Counted from the stretch's first letter, positions 11,367 to 21,862 are shown. The stretch is 64,000 nt of DNA from Macrotis lagotis (GCF_037893015.1 NC_133660.1:166968363-167032362); one strand, 5' to 3'. Numbers and translations: made by a program. The notes: generated by a model from the letters alone, not told the origin.

Positions 11367-11720
11367 GAATCAGGATGATTGAAGATGGCCCTGAACATGA
11401 GGCAATCAGGGTTAAGTGACTTGCTCAAGGTCACACAGCTAGGAAATGTCAGTTGACTGAGATTGATTTCTAACTCCCATTCTCCTGATCCAAGGCCAGT
11501 GATGGAAGGATCAATTGTTCACCTTAAACATGCACAAGTGAGTATTCTCTACATGGGAATTATACGGCTTTTAATTGACTGTTGAGCCATAACTTTGGGT
11601 GTATTCAAAAGACATGAACAGATAAAATAGGTTTCCCTCCCCTTGGTGGAAAGCCTCTAGTTGGATTAGGAATAGTATGTATTTCTGCCTTAGTTTCTCA
11701 TGTGGCCACCATGTGTCTGT
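11140..11720. repeat. Unclassified repeat, copy A (split by a SINE)
   Basis: 11140-11180 and 11515-11720 share words with 16955-17150: 'gatgag...cctgtttct', 'agtattct', and 'ttttaattgactg(t/c)tgagcca(t/g)aact'. No family recognised. Confidence 0.45.
11196..11505 (+). mobile_element. Composite marsupial SINE with AT microsatellite
   Basis: Same family as 3045-3195 (TTTGTCCTTCATTCTTGAAG, CATCTGGGTCCAGTAG, GATGGCCCTGAACATGAGG), continuing into an antisense SINE-like 'gggttaagtgacttgctcaa' half. An AT/GT-AT run at about 11323-11366 sits inside. Confidence 0.6.
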
Positions 11721-13440
11721 GAACACACGGCTATCTTTGTTTCTTCTGTCTAATCAATTTTTTCCTGCTCTTAGATGAATGAATCTTAATGGACCAGATT
11801 ATAACTATATAGCCTCAAAGAGTCAGAAGGTTCACTAGAGGTTTAGTAACAGGGATCTATTGCTGGCTACAATAGCAGAGACCTTTGAAGGAGCTAGCTG
11901 TAAGTAAAGACCTCCTTAACCAAGCCCAGCAATGAATTAAGATTAGCAATCAAGACTAGTTATTCTGCAAGGGAGGGAGTGTATCATATTTTGTATATTC
12001 TACATGAATTGAATCAGAGGGGATGGAGATGGAGGGAAGCTTTGTAGCAACAATCTTAAGTTTAAGGTCATCCTTGCAGGGATTGGGGGGGGGGTGTGGT
12101 AGAAAATGTGTTTCATTTTACAGGTGAGTTCAGCCTGTAGATATGAAGTGAATTCTCCAGTCATACAATAAGACTGAATCAAGATTCAAAACACAACACC
12201 TTGCTCTCATTGAAGGATTTGACATTGAATTGCCTCAATTTTCTCAGTAAAGAGGGGAGTCATCTACTGGTAATGAGAGAGCATGGGTTAGATTGGGAGC
12301 TTGAGAAAAGTTTGAGAGAACACCCACTGTGGGGAATGTGATAGGTATAAATTGTTGTATTGAATTTTCCTTGCTAATTAACCTTGGCAAAACTGTTAAA
12401 CTGACACAGAACTAGTAAGCTATAACTCACCTCTCTCCTACATGATTTTAGATTTAAAAGAAGGCATCTGTCTGGATTTAGAAAATAGCTTTCTGTTATT
12501 AATAGAGCAGGATCCCTTAATTCCAAATCAATTTATCCTTGGAAGAGAGACACCTTTAGAACCATGAGAACCTAGAATGCCCAAGATATGATATTGTCTT
12601 TGACTCTCAAGAGGGAAGATAATTAAGACAATAGATAACATAAAGTATTCTTGCTAAGAAATGAAATCTTAGCATAGTTAAATATTGCTCTTGTTTTTAA
12701 TTCATAAGCTAATAGATCCTATTTAATTATCCTGATCCTCATTGGGTTTTCTCTGTTTCCTTTTTAGGCAATATCTCATTGTTAATCTTTATCAAGAACT
12801 TCTCATTTTCTGGCTTACTTACAGGCATTTCTTTGGTTACATTCACAGAAACAAAAAGACTTTTCTTTAAGACTTTAGATGAGGAAAAAGGACTTTTTTT
12901 TTTTTTACAAGGTGTATTGAATTATTTCAGAATTGGCTTCTCAGATCATTTGTCATTCAATATGAGGACATATATTCTGTGAAATGTATCTAACTAATAG
13001 CTTTAGCAGCATCTGCCTAAGGCACTGCCAGTTCATATTAGGAACTGTCATTTCCTGACCATTGTGGTTATGATACAAATACTGGGGGAAATTCCCCTTC
13101 CTAGCAAAATACAATAATGTCATTGGAAGGAATAACATTGAGGTCATTTTATTACCCTTAGGCCAAGGGGAACCTATGACATGCTAGACAAATTGCTATC
13201 TAACCCATCTAAAAATATCCCCTGGGAAGAAGATTTCATCATTTCATTAATAATTCATACCAGTTTTTACCAACCACCACCATTAGAAAGTTTTAGTTAT
13301 TTCTATCATGGAAATTAGAGTTCTTGATTAAATACATAACTTACTATAATTTGTACTACTTTAATACCTATAGTTGATATTTCTTTGCCATTTCTCACTA
13401 TGAACACTATTATTACTGTTATTGTTTTGCCTTTAGTATT

Positions 13441-13582
13441 TTTTTTGGCAAGGCAATGGAGTTAAGTGACTTGCCCAAGGTCACACAGTGAAATAATTAT
13501 TAAGCTATCAGACTGGATTAGAACTCAGGTCCTCCTGCCTCCAGGGCCAGTGCTCTATCCACTGTACTACCTAGCTGTCCCT
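13441..13582 (-). mobile_element. WSINE-like SINE
   Basis: Inverted copy: ggcaaggcaatggagttaag to ctacctagctgtccc. The stretch 11720-13440 shows no recognisable element. Confidence 0.9.
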
Positions 13583-13822
13583 GTCTTTAGTCTTTCATTA
13601 AATGGAGAACTGGGACAAATAAGAAACTTTAGAAACATAGCTTTAACAGAATACTAACTTCAGAGACTCATGCTAGATTCACTCAAACAATTATAGAAAT
13701 GTTCCTAATATTTACAGCAATGAAAATCTTTTTTTTTCCAGATAAAGTGGCTTCCCTGGGATCCCTTCTCTTACTCTGATCTCCAGAGGGTAGCTAAGTA
13801 CAACTAATCAGGATTCTAGGAG

Positions 13823-13930
13823 TAAGCCAGAAGAGTTAGTATTACTACACTAACAAATATAGTAGTTAGTATTACTATGCTAACCATATTTAGTAAACCA
13901 GAAGAGTTAGTATTACTATACTAACAAGTC
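13823..13930. repeat. Threefold short repeat with dyad symmetry
   Basis: Three copies of GTTAGTATTACTA(C/T)(A/G)CTAAC occur at roughly 13836, 13866 and 13907. Each has GTTAG/CTAAC arms. The first and third also share the preceding ccagaaga. Confidence 0.8.
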
Positions 13931-14787
13931 CATATCTAGTGAACTCTTTATTGCTTATCAACCAGAATTAATTTGCTTTTGAAGGAGTATTTACTAAGTA
14001 GGTATGACAAAGATAGTTGTTACAGCATGTTCCCAAGATACGTTCTTCCCTTGTACATATACAATGTCCTTGAGGAAAGTGGCACAGACTGAAGAGAACA
14101 CATGGGGCCAAAGTGAAAACATACAGCTCTAGGTTATTAAAAGCTTTTTTCTTCCTTAAATAAATAAATTGGAGTTCTCATGAACTTCCCCTTACGTAGA
14201 ATTCTTTGTTGTTCTCTCAATAACCTCTAACCTTGGGGAGTCCTGAAACTACCTCTCCTGTGTGTAGTTAGTCCTCAAGTGTCTTTCAGTTCCTGAATCA
14301 GATGCTGCTGTCAGCCACTGCTGTTTGGAGTGTTGGACCTTTTTAAGTTCCCAAGGTTATCATCTAGTTAGTGGTCTCTTTCTTTCCCCAGATAATTCCT
14401 TTAGGAGTCCTTTATCAATATATTTAACTACCATTTGACTTCTAGTTCCTGGAAAATATGATTCTTAACTGCCTATTTATTTTATAGGCCCATACATGAT
14501 TCTTAACCAGCTAGTTCATATATATATGTATATGCCCAGATGTGTGTCTGACTCATTTAGTCAACCATGAGACATTTCCTGTATATTCATTTTCATCAAA
14601 TGTTCAAATAACTGTTTCTGTTAAATTGATTGAGGGTTTCTTTATAGCCAGTTTATACCTTTGAATTAATCAAGAAGACTGGGCTTTCAGTGATTACATT
14701 AATTGATATGGGGGTAGTGATGAAAACCCCTACTCTTATGAAGACATTCTTCTTTCTATTTACTAACTCAGTGGGCTCATATAATTT

Positions 14788-14982
14788 AAAAAAATTTTAT
14801 ATTTAAATTTATATTTAAATATATTTAAATTTTACATTTTTATTTTAGTTACTCGCAATGGGATTAAGAGTAACTTGCCCAATGTCACATAGGTAGGCGA
14901 TTATTGTCTGAGGCTGGATTTGAACTCAGGTCCTTCTGACTCCAGGGCTGATGCTTTATCTACTGCACCATCTAGATGCCCT
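14788..14982 (-). mobile_element. WSINE-like SINE
   Basis: Inverted copy with an AT-rich tail. The duplication gctcatataattt is at 14775-14787 and 14983-14995. Flank 13930-14775 is unassigned. Confidence 0.9.
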
Positions 14983-15015
14983 GCTCATATAATTTTTATA
15001 TTTAAATTTAAATGT

Positions 15016-15166
15016 GGGGCAGCTAGGTGGCATAGTGGATAAAGCACCAGCCTTGGAGTCAGGAATACCTGGGTTCAAATCCGGTCTCAGACACTTAATA
15101 ATTACCTAGCTGTGTGGCCTTGGGCAAACCACTTAACTCCATTTGCCTTGCAAAAACCTAAAAAAA
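15016..15166 (+). mobile_element. WSINE-like SINE
   Basis: Nearly consensus copy (ggggcagctaggtggcatag ... ttgcaaaaacctaaaaaaa). The duplication aatttaaatgt is at 15005-15015 and 15167-15177. It forms an inverted pair with the SINE at 14788-14982. Confidence 0.95.
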
Positions 15167-15344
15167 AATTTAAATGTTATGTGTTGCTAAAAGCCTAATG
15201 AGGTAATTTGGGAAAAATAAATTTCATTTATCTTCTACAATAATCCCAGGTCAACGCTTCATCATTCAGTGGAAGAGAGAATAGATTCTTGAAGGCCCAT
15301 TCCATAAAATCTGAAAAGTTCTACCATACTAGAAAGTTTTTGAG

Positions 15345-15560
15345 GGAGACAGGCAACAAGTTTTTATTAAGCACTGGCCTTGTATTAATAATGGAGATAA
15401 GAGGGAAAAAGAGACAATTCCTTCCCTCAAGGAATTTATATACAAGGAGACTAAGCAAAGAAGAGAAAGGTAGCCTCTCCAAGATGGTGAAGTATAGAAG
15501 GAATGGTGGAGAAGTTCAGAGTCAGAAGTATAGCCTGAAGAACATGTTCAAGTATTCTGC
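15345..15560 (-). mobile_element. L2-type LINE 3' end, antisense
   Basis: 'caagtttttattaagcactggcc' and 'ccttccctcaaggaattta' match the inverted L2 3' tail. Similar inverted pieces lie at about 16295-16390. Confidence 0.55.
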
Positions 15561-16468
15561 ATTTGGAGTGTGAAGGCTCCCTGGAGCCTCATCGGTTGAA
15601 AAAAGGGCGCTAAATGGGAGAGTGACTGCCCGAGGTGAAAAGACACTAGGCAGAGTCAGGGTAACTGAGTCTTGGAATCAAAGTCCAGAGTCAAAAACGT
15701 AGCCTGGAAGCATCCCAGCAAAAAAGAATGTATCTACTTTCTAAGGAGCAGAGAGAGTCATAGTCACTACAAGTTAGAAAATAGTTCTTTAGTCCTTAAT
15801 GGCTTTAGTCCTATGTGATCTAAGCTGGTGCCTAGAGGCTTTCACAAAGGAGAAAAAAATCAATCAATTAGTGATATTAAAAGCAGTAAGCCTCTTTACA
15901 GATTCATTTTCATTCACAAAGGGAAATAGCAAATATAATCATAAACCTCTGGAGCATGAGGGAGAAGGCATAAAAAAATGAATGTCCAGGCAAAAAAAGC
16001 ACATATTTCCCACTCATTGGAGAAGGAAGAATGTAATTGGATCTCAGGTCCCAGAGCTTTTCAGAATAAAACTGTTTAAAAGATCATAGAAGGAAGAAAA
16101 GAAAAAAATAAATAATATTCTTATGAGAAACTATCTTTTGTAATTGAGAATGTCAATTTATGTCAAACTCTTATTATTTCTCTTTGTTTGATAAAGAAAT
16201 ACAGGGTTTCATTCTTCATCACAAAGCAGCTCTTGACACGGGTGAAAGATGAGGCATTTCGCAAGCATGGCTAACTATTTCTGATATCCCAGACAAAGAT
16301 TAATCAGTCAGTCTCTGAGGACTTATTGAGTACCTAGGGAAATAGTCACTACCTCGGGAGCTTCCACATTTTATCAGAGGAGATGTTAGGCACATCTATC
16401 AGTCTGATGTGCATATGTAGTAAATATGTGTAGGACAATTCACTTGAAATTTAAATTCAAGTGTCTAG

Positions 16469-16490
16469 TATATATATATATATATATTAT

Positions 16491-16568
<78 letters not shown>
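16469..16568. repeat. AT then AG microsatellite
   Basis: (AT)n with two phase breaks, followed by about 20 AG units. Confidence 0.95.
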
Positions 16569-16570
<2 letters not shown>

Positions 16571-16769
16571 TAGCTATATATCTATCTATGTAGATGGACT
16601 CCCATGTGTAGACAAAGGAAAGTTCCTGAATATAAAAGATGGGATCCTACATGTAAAAGAAGTTTGAACTGGGTCCCTTCTTTAATATGCCCCCATATAT
16701 ATAAAAGAGGTTCATTGATAATAAACAATCATAATAATTCTAGATATGATAATACATGTTTGAATATAA

Positions 16770-16890
16770 CTCAGTAAGTCAGTTACTAAGTGATCACTAT
16801 TTGCCAGGTGTGTTCCAAAACAAAGAATTGTCAGGACAGCATCCATCCCTGCCCTCAAGGAGCTCATATTTGAATGAGGAGACAACATAC
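16770..16890 (-). mobile_element. L2-type LINE 3' end, antisense
   Basis: 'actatttgccaggtgtgttcc' and 'ccctgccctcaaggagctca' are the inverted L2 tail words. Confidence 0.55.
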
Positions 16891-16954
16891 AGGAACATTA
16901 TTTGCAACTAAGATGGGAAATTGGTTAATGAGGGTTCAGTCCTGGGAGTATGTA

Positions 16955-17150
16955 TGTTTGATGAGCGAGCCTGTTTCTACAAGTACCCACTGACTTGTAA
17001 TAGAGGAGGCTGGCTCTCCAGTTCAGAGCATGTGCAAATAAGTATTCTGTGGTTGTTTGCTGTCCATTTACAGTGTGGTGGATGGAAGACTTTTTTTTAA
17101 TTGACTGCTGAGCCAGAACTATGTGTTCAAACAAAAACATATTCTGCCTT
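16955..17150. repeat. Unclassified repeat, copy B
   Basis: Partner of 11140-11720: 'gatgagcgagcctgtttct', 'agtattct', 'ttttaattgactgctgagcca'. 17150-18490 is otherwise unassigned, with no intact frame. Confidence 0.45.
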
Positions 17151-18499
17151 TTGATCTTTTTCTTTCCTGGAATTAAAGAAAGGACAATGCTTTCTCAGAC
17201 TCCAGATTCAGTGAGCAAACTAACTCTCTGGATCTCTTTCTCTCACATGTTTTCCACTTATTAGCTCTCACTGAGATCTGACTTCCCTCTGGAGAACAGT
17301 GCAAATCTGTTTCTTCTCTAATTTAGACTGTACCTTCTCTTATAACTTTCATTATACTTCTAGGTTTTGAAGGGGAAATCAGAACATTCTTGCTCCCTAC
17401 TTCTAGACTCTCCCTTTGCCTATTCATTCAACAACCATTCTCCCCTCCCCACATCTTACCCCAAAGTCCTTACAATCATAAATTTCCACCCAATCCAAAT
17501 GATAATTTGTAGCATACTAATCCCCAGGCCCTTCCTCCTTCTTCAATGAATTTAGCACAAGACTTACCATCTTTCTCTTCTCCCTAATTTTTGCCCTTAA
17601 TATTGAGGGGATTTTATCCATTTTTCTCCCATTTCCTTAAGTTCCATGATCTACTTCTTTGTGCTATATAGTTACACAAAAGGAAGATCACATTAGATCT
17701 TGTCGCATGTGTTCCACTTCCTTATTTAGAAACTTGGACATTGACTTTATCTGACATATTATATTCTCTTAGGCTTGACCTTTTCTTTCCATATCTTAAA
17801 ATTTTTTTCGTCTTTATTATGAACTTCAACCACTCTTCTGGAATAGAGAAAGAATATTCATCAGGGGCTTACTATAGATCAACTATTGAGCTAAACTCTT
17901 GCAACAGCAAGCCTATCTTTTAAAGGAATTTCTTTCTAATAAGGTGAAACTACAGCAGTATAGCAGAATGAAGGTCAGGGAAGGGTATTTTGGACTGAGA
18001 AATCATAGGAATTAGGAGTGGAGCCATAGCAAAATTAATTGATATTCCCTTTCCATAAACAATAGAAGACTGGAGTGAATATTCAGTGTACTTTCCAAAT
18101 TTTTAGCTCTGCAGGTTAGGCTAAAAAGAAAAATCATACAATGGTTATTTACCCAAGTAAAAAAGTAGCTCTGAAATTTGGGTGCTCCAGCTTTTAAACT
18201 CTAAGCTTCTTTTCCCAGGTCAATTTAATGAGTGGACCAGAAGAGATCAGTTTCAGTTTACTTTTCAGTTGCATTCCTAACCTTTTCATATGTAAATGTA
18301 GGTCACTGAGTTCAGAAAGGGTTTATATCTTTCAAAATCTGATATTCCAAGTCTGAAATAGGGCATATTCAACCTTACTTATGGTTGAATAAAGAGTGCA
18401 ATCGGTATTTTTCAAAGTGAATTAAAATTTAAGGATTGTTGGTTATACATCAATTTTTCATACCATCTAATTAACACACAGATAACTAGTGATGTCCCT

Positions 18500-18745
18500 A
18501 CTAGTTAGTCAGCAAGCATTTATTAAACTTCCCTGATGTGCTAGGCACTAAGAAACACTGGGTATACAAAGAAAAGCAAAAGTCATCCACAATACCCCAG
18601 TCCCTGCTTTCAAGGAGCTCACAGTTTACTGGAAAAGACAACAAGCAAACAACTGTATACAAACAAGAATACAAAAGTCAGGATAAACTGGAGATAAGCC
18701 AGAAGGTGGAGGAGGAAGAGAATTCCAAGCATGGGGGACAGTTTT
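18500..18745 (-). mobile_element. L2-type LINE 3' end, antisense
   Basis: 'gcaagcatttattaaacttcc', 'gtgctaggcacta' and 'tccctgctttcaaggagctca' identify the inverted L2 tail. Confidence 0.65.
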
Positions 18746-18773
18746 TCCACAACTATATTCCTGATAAAAAGTT

Positions 18774-18919
18774 TAATTTTTTTTGCAAGGCAATGGAGTT
18801 AAGTGACTTGCCCAAGGCCACACAGCTAGGCAATTATTAAGTGTCTGAGGCCAGATTTGAACTCAGGTATTCCTGACTCCAGGGCTGGTGCTCTATCTAC
18901 TGTGCCACCTAGCCACCCC
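18774..18919 (-). mobile_element. WSINE-like SINE
   Basis: Inverted copy: ttgcaaggcaatggagttaa to gtgccacctagccacccc. Confidence 0.9.
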
Positions 18920-18950
18920 TCAAAGACTTATTTTTTAAGAATAGTATTTG

Positions 18951-19083
18951 GGGGCAGGTAGGTAGTACAGTGGATAGAGTACCAGTCATGGAGTCAGGAG
19001 AACCTGAGTTCAAATATGACCTTAGCCTAGCTGTGTGACCTTGGGCAAGTCACTTAACCCCATTGCCTTAAAGTTTTTTTTTA
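18951..19083 (+). mobile_element. WSINE-like SINE, middle shortened
   Basis: Direct copy lacking the usual 'cacttaataattacc' segment. The duplication aagaatagtatt is at 18937-18948 and 19084-19095. Confidence 0.85.
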
Positions 19084-19095
19084 AAGAATAGTATT

Positions 19096-19762
19096 GGGTT
19101 TATACCCTGAAGAGATTATGAAAAAGGGTAAAAACATCACTTGTACAAAAATATTCATAGCAGCCCTGTTTGTGGTGGCAAATAATTGGAAATTAAGTGA
19201 ATGTCCTTCAATTGGGGAAATGGCTTAACAAACTGTGGTATATGTATGTCATGGGACACTATTGTGTTATTAGAAACCAGGAGGGAAGGGAATTCAGGGA
19301 AGTCTGGAAAGATTTATATGAACTGATGCTAAGTGAGATGAGCAGAACCAGAAAAACATTGTACACCCTAACAGCAACATGGGGGTGATGTTCAACCTTG
19401 ATGGACTTGCTCATTCCTTCAGTGCAACAATCAGGGACAATTTTGGGCTATCTACAATGAAGAATGCCATCTGTATCCAGAGAAGGAATTGTGGACTTTG
19501 AACAAAGACCAAAGACTATTACCATCAAATTAGAAAAAAAAACCCCATTACATTATTATGTAATTTTGCTATCTCATACTTTATTTTTCTTCCTTAAGGA
19601 AGAAATGTCATCACATTCAACTGAGATCAATGTGTAATATGGAACCAGTGTAAAAACTAGCAGAATGCCTTCTATGGGGGGTTGGGGGGAGGGAAGCAAG
19701 AATGGGGGGAAAATTGTAAAACTCAAAATAAATAAAATTTTTTTTAAAAAAAGAAAGAAAAA
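19096..19762 (+). mobile_element. L1 LINE 3' end (ORF2 C-terminus, 3' UTR, poly(A))
   Basis: Plus-strand frame 19197-19388 is the L1 ORF2 C-terminus (WLNKLWYMYVMGHYC then MSRTRKTLYTLTATWG) ending in a stop. A 3' UTR with a G-rich stretch (about 19675-19715) and AATAAA/poly(A) follows. It is 5'-truncated. Third copy of the target word, aagaacagtatt, is at 19763-19774. This is the only clear sense-orientation L1 ORF2 piece in the window. Confidence 0.9.
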
Positions 19763-20184
19763 AAGAACAGTATTCAGCTTCCACTTTATAGTAGGTAAGA
19801 AGTCAATGACCATCTCTCCCTTTCTTATTTACAAACTCAGAAAGCCAGTGATCAGGATGTTGGAAGAAGACTTGTCCTGCCCTCAAGATGCTTAAAGTCC
19901 AGGAAGAGATAACAATTAATTAGCATTGTATTAGTGGATAATCTCTGAGGAGCATTTGGCAATTGAAGATTGCACAGCCTTCATCCTCAGACCACCAAGG
20001 AGGTTAAGGATTTCCCCATACTTTGTGGATAAATATGCCTGTCTCCCTGCTTTCTGGGTGATCATCTTAGACACAGGGTCCTCACCTCTAGGTTTACTGT
20101 AAATCCCAGAGAATAAAGCTTCATGTCTAACATATTTTCTGTCATTTGATTTTAACCTTATATCTTAAGGTTTACAGTTTTAGG

Positions 20185-20575
20185 GTTCACAGTAGTCAGG
20201 AAATGGAGTGTCTCATGTGTGATAAATAGCAAAGAGGCCAGTGTTACTGTATAGAAGAGTAAAAATGATGGGGAGGGGGGGTGGTTAGGTGGCGCAGTGG
20301 ATAGAGAGCTGGCCCTGAGTTCAAATTCGACCTCAGACACTTCATGGTTATCTAGCTGTGTGGCTTTGGGCAAGCCACTTCACCCCATTGCCTTGCAAAA
20401 ACTTAAAAAAAGAATGATGGGGGCGGGGAGATGAGAAGACTGAGAAGATCTTTGAATGCCAGAAAATTTTATACTGGATCCTGGGGAAGATAAGGAGCCA
20501 TTGGAATTTATTGAATAGAGGAGTAACCTGCACTTTGGGAAGATTAATTTGAGATAGGCTCTGGAGTTCCAAAGA
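20185..20575 (-). mobile_element. L2-type LINE, antisense, split by a SINE
   Basis: 'agaggccagtgttactgtat' before the SINE, and 'tttgaatgccag', 'ggatcctggggaagataagg' and 'gagccattgga' after it, follow the order of an inverted L2 coding region. Confidence 0.6.
20274..20412 (+). mobile_element. WSINE-like SINE
   Basis: Direct copy with the duplication aatgatgggg at 20264-20273 and 20413-20422. Confidence 0.9.
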
Positions 20576-20706
20576 ATGATGCACTTCCCCGCTCCAGGAC
20601 AGTTCTGTCGGAAAATCATGGCTTATTAGATGCCAAAATTTGCTTCTTTGCAATTTCCACTCAGTGCTTCCCGGGGTTGAGAAAACAATCATCATGTCCT
20701 TTTCTT

Positions 20707-20828
20707 TTTTTTTACTTCAGTTTTTGCAAGGCAATGGGGTGAAGTGGCTTGCCCAAGGCCACGCGGCTAGGTCATTATTCAGTGTCCGAGGTCGAACTTG
20801 AACTCGGGTCCTCCTGACGCCGCCCACA
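20707..20828 (-). mobile_element. Truncated SINE at the CpG-island edge, CpG-rich
   Basis: Inverted, 5'-truncated copy flanked by the duplication atgtccttttctt (20694-20706 and 20829-20841). Unlike the other copies it holds seven CpGs in about 65 bp, for example ccacgcggctagg where the others have cacacagctagg. Confidence 0.85.
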
Positions 20829-21036
20829 ATGTCCTTTTCTTGGCGCTGGGGGAAGGCCGTCGGCCCCTCTGCCTGGCAGGTGGGAAGCTGCAGCACGGTT
20901 CTGGAGCATCGTCATGGGGGCAGGCTTCCGTCCATTCATCATCCAGTCAGTCAGACGGCTTCCGGAGCCCTAGCGCGCTTTTTTCCAGCCCCCTCTCCAG
21001 CAGCGGAGGCGAGGCTTCCCCCGCCATGACTTGGCT

Positions 21037-21042
21037 CACGTG
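21037..21042. promoter_or_regulatory. E-box CACGTG
   Basis: Perfect palindromic E-box in the context TCACGTGGTCA, a good core for USF/MYC/MITF-family proteins. Binding is inferred. Confidence 0.5.
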
Positions 21043-21118
21043 GTCATCGCTCTCCCGACCCCCGGCCCGCCGCTAAACCGGCGCGGTCAGCGCCGACGGC
21101 AAGCGTGGCTTTGAGGGG

Positions 21119-21123
21119 CCAAT
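21119..21123 (+). promoter_or_regulatory. CCAAT box
   Basis: CCAAT directly upstream of the first ZNF143-like motif, a typical NF-Y arrangement in CpG-island promoters. Inferred. Confidence 0.45.
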
Positions 21124-21143
21124 CCCAAGCCGGGGATTTGCGG

Positions 21144-21165
21144 GGCATGCTGGGACTTGTAGTTC
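21144..21165 (-). promoter_or_regulatory. ZNF143/THAP11-type motif, copy 1
   Basis: GCATGCTGGGACTTGTAGTT is the reverse complement of the known ACTACAANTCCCAGCATGC motif, with one difference in the spacer. Confidence 0.8.
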
Positions 21166-21246
21166 TGAGCGTGGCACCCTCGCCTGTATCGGTTCACTCA
21201 AGGAAAGAGGAAGCGGCGCTTTCTGTTGCCACGCGCCCGGCCACAA

Positions 21247-21266
21247 TGCCCGCTGGGAGTTGTAGT
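21247..21266 (-). promoter_or_regulatory. ZNF143/THAP11-type motif, copy 2
   Basis: TGCCCGCTGGGAGTTGTAGT has the same CTGGGA-TTGTAGT core and orientation as copy 1, about 102 bp away. Confidence 0.75.
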
Positions 21267-21272
21267 CGGCCG

Positions 21273-21298
21273 GGGGGCGGGGTCCGGGGGCGGGCGGT
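21273..21298 (+). promoter_or_regulatory. Two GC boxes
   Basis: GGGGCGGGG (about 21274-21282) and GGGGGCGGGCGG (about 21286-21297), SP/KLF-type sites just downstream of the second ZNF143-like motif. Confidence 0.6.
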
Positions 21299-21625
21299 GG
21301 CGGGAGGGAGACGTAGCTCTGTGCCCGAGGCGTGCGTCGGCCGCGGGCTGAGCGGCCGCTCGGAGCCGGTGCCTCGGCTGGCCGGGCCTGGGCGGCGGGG
21401 CCGTGCCGCCGCGCTCCTCCCGTCCCTCCAGCGCGCCGTTCTCGGCGCGGCCACGAGGCATCCCCCGCTCCTCCGTCCGTGCCCCTCGCGCGATCCGCGG
21501 AGCCCGGTACCCTCCCGACGCGGCCCCGGAGGGCGACGTGGCCGCGGCCCCGGCCCCGGGCGGGGGTGGGGGCGTCTCCCGCCGCCGCGGCCCCTCACCC
21601 CTCGCGTCTCCTTGTCTCCGCAGGG

Positions 21626-21862
21626 ATGGAAGCGGCTTGGCGCCCCGTGGCCGGAGGAGGCAGAGGCCGCGCCAGGGGCCGGGCGACGGCGGCGGCCTGG
21701 GGGAATGGAGTCCAGCCCCGCGGCGGCGGGCGGGCGGGGCAGCGGAGCCCCGGGAGCGGGCAGCCGGGCCGGGCCGGGCCGCGGGGCGCGGGGCCCCGGC
21801 CGGAGGCATCCCTGGGCCGGCGGCGGCGGCGGCGGCGGCGCGACAGGCCCCCGCGGCCAGTG
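21626..21862 (+). CDS. NFXL1: NFXL1, first coding exon
   Basis: NFXL1 belongs to the NF-X1 zinc finger family, which has a RING-like finger and repeated cysteine-rich NF-X1 fingers. It is thought to act as a repressor or E3-like protein, and the vertebrate protein has a C-terminal membrane segment. This exon encodes 79 residues starting MEAAWRPVAGGGRGRARGR, closely similar to the mammalian NFXL1 N-terminus as I remember it (MEASWRQVAGG...). The ATG is chosen for that match. The end is a GTG|GTGAGC donor, phase 0. The rest is Gly/Arg/Pro/Ala-rich low complexity, with an eight-Arg run from a CGG repeat. A strong acceptor (tctccgcag) lies three bases upstream of the ATG, so an upstream non-coding exon is likely. 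The frame is also open for 98 codons upstream, but without recognisable protein there. Confidence 0.9.
21818..21838 (+). repeat. CGG trinucleotide repeat within coding exon
   Basis: Seven perfect CGG units in frame as Arg codons, followed by CGC (a further Arg). Confidence 0.9.

Noticed and set aside
18538..18840. 100-codon frame rich in Lys and Gln
   Set aside because: Lies across an inverted L2 tail and runs into a SINE.
1..20700. Exons of CNGA1, the gene expected upstream of NFXL1 by human gene order
   Set aside because: No long last-exon frame or cyclic-nucleotide-binding motif seen. The neighbour probably lies further to the left.
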